A DNA stretch of 64,000 nucleotides, taken from assembly GCF_028281565.1 (NCBI RefSeq), contig NZ_JANQJQ010000041.1, positions 1-64,000 on the forward strand, given 5' to 3'. The notes below the pieces were generated by a model. That model worked only from the letters and a program-made list of their open reading frames with translations, did no database searches and was not told where the DNA came from. The position numbers and the translations under genes were made by a program. The first letter of the stretch is position 1, and the number at the start of each line of letters is the position of its first letter. The DNA comes from Seonamhaeicola sp. Lineage in GTDB: Bacteria; Bacteroidota; Bacteroidia; Flavobacteriales; Flavobacteriaceae. This document shows, piece after piece, positions 63,235-64,000 of the stretch.

Positions 63235-64000
63235 CTATTTCTTTACTAGAACTTTCTTTGATATTTTAGAAAACTCGGTTTCTATATTTAATACATAATA
63301 GCCGGTTACAAACTGGTTGGCCTTATATTTTATATAATTTTGTGTTGTATCGGTGTCAAACTTGAATAAGGACTGTCCCAATAAGTTTAGTACTTCAATG
63401 GACCTTATGGATAAGGATTCCGGGTTAAGGATCACTATACTGTCTATTTTATTTGAAAAATATACTTGCATAGGTATATTTTTAACGTCGTTTGTATGCA
63501 GGGATTGGGAACTGGCGAAGGTAATCTCAAACCTGTTCAAATATTCACCTGCGATTAAGAAGATCTCATAATCACCTGATTTCAGGTCATGATACACTTC
63601 CAGTTCCTTATCGTGTAGATACACTTCCAAGTCTGCCGGTGCATTTTCCAATGCATCCATGGTAATACTGTTAATACCGTCATTTTTAGTATGGATCCCT
63701 ATGGGTAATACTGTATTTTCGGTGATTTCATTAATACCCTGAACGGCGTATTTTTTATCGGATATCATCCAGTACATGTCATCCATTTGGGTGTCATTGT
63801 ACAGGGCATCGTACCCCCAATCGTATCCTATTGTGGTATTTTCGTCAACAGTTGTCAACAGTTGCCTGCGGATGGTATTCACGGAGTAAAAACCAAGTCT
63901 CAACTTTAACCTGGTATCTCCGCCTTGATTGGTTGTCTTGGCTGTACTGGTTGCCTGCCCTTTTTTCCCCGATTTCATAAAAACGGAGTTTGAACCGTCT
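63235..64000 (-). CDS. T9SS sorting-domain protein, C-terminal part
   Basis: The 3' part of a gene whose start lies beyond the window. The frame stays open to the last base: upstream of the first Met (63978) it reads DGSNSVF, aligning with GSASSVF in the paralogue at 59379, so that Met is internal. About 255 residues are visible: a beta domain (DWGYDALYNDTQMDDMYWM) and a T9SS type A sorting domain with NLLGQSLFKFDTDTTQ, ending KKVLVKK. The visible part is closely similar to the end of the neighbouring gene. Confidence 0.88.
   Translation of the reverse strand, partial: DGSNSVFMKSGKKGQATSTAKTTNQGGDTRLKLRLGFYSVNTIRRQLLTTVDENTTIGYDWGYDALYNDTQMDDMYWMISDKKYAVQGINEITENTVLPIGIHTKNDGINSITMDALENAPADLEVYLHDKELEVYHDLKSGDYEIFLIAGEYLNRFEITFASSQSLHTNDVKNIPMQVYFSNKIDSIVILNPESLSIRSIEVLNLLGQSLFKFDTDTTQNYIKYKANQFVTGYYVLNIETEFSKISKKVLVKK

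Noticed and set aside
63235-63978. Treating Met at 63978 as the true start of the second T9SS protein
   Set aside because: The frame stays open to the window end and upstream residues align with the paralogue, so the gene is cut by the window edge.

Overview
The window looks like a chromosomal segment from a member of the Flavobacteriaceae (phylum Bacteroidota). Supporting signs are the AT-rich sequence, promoters of the TTG-N19/20-TAnnTTTG type, two TonB-dependent receptors with carboxypeptidase-like N-terminal domains, DUF4249, a GldM-like protein, an OstA-like protein, DUF6095, and two secreted proteins with type IX secretion (T9SS) C-terminal domains. Nearly everything is housekeeping or core-genome in character. 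No phage, insertion-sequence transposase, CRISPR array or tRNA was found.

Layout. 1-157: 3' part of a 5S rRNA and the rRNA operon terminator. 240-4991: DinB-like protein, then a minus-strand operon of TonB-dependent receptor, DUF4249 lipoprotein, MurQ and DUF6095. 5074-9677: monomeric isocitrate dehydrogenase, an 865-base gap with a possible structured RNA, rplS, a small membrane protein and trmD. 9890-15075: three periplasmic peptidyl-prolyl isomerase/chaperone genes and a MoxR ATPase. 15303-20923: two unrelated aconitases separated by a cluster of dispersed repeats. 21048-25848: YtxH protein, GldM-like protein, MazG, more repeats, and a DUF349 protein with five tandem 37-residue acidic repeats. 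26003-30125: TPR protein, two adjacent DUF368 genes and aroE, the last three translationally coupled. 30278-33228: OstA-like protein and a class III aminotransferase. 33493-38127: RdgB, Rel/SpoT, a Fur-family regulator and PurA. 38209-42794: secreted protein, TPR lipoprotein, acyl-CoA synthetase, SGNH hydrolase and hibernation factor. 42818-46514: a probable membrane-anchored regulator divergent from a secreted protein and a DUF2911 protein. 46516-52583: rlmH, nadC, YihY, DUF2147, priA and a LytTR response regulator. 52782-57197: rpsF-rpsR-rplI and an Oar-like TonB receptor. 57301-64000: DUF6495, hisS and two paralogous T9SS-secreted proteins.

Themes. Envelope biogenesis is prominent (SurA-like chaperones, OstA/LptA-like protein, two DUF368 candidates for undecaprenyl-phosphate transport, MurQ recycling). 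Nucleotide and stress control genes lie close together (RdgB, Rel/SpoT, PurA, MazG, HPF). TCA-cycle enzymes are concentrated (Icd and two aconitases). The least explained parts are non-coding: a GNRA-loop-rich region with its own terminator and a 36-codon ORF (7494-7925), a 162-bp element bounded by perfect 25-bp inverted repeats (33270-33431), dispersed palindromic repeats, a 37-residue peptide candidate with a promoter-like motif (62832-62945), and a duplication of the T9SS gene end that may have carried a trace of the hisS terminus.
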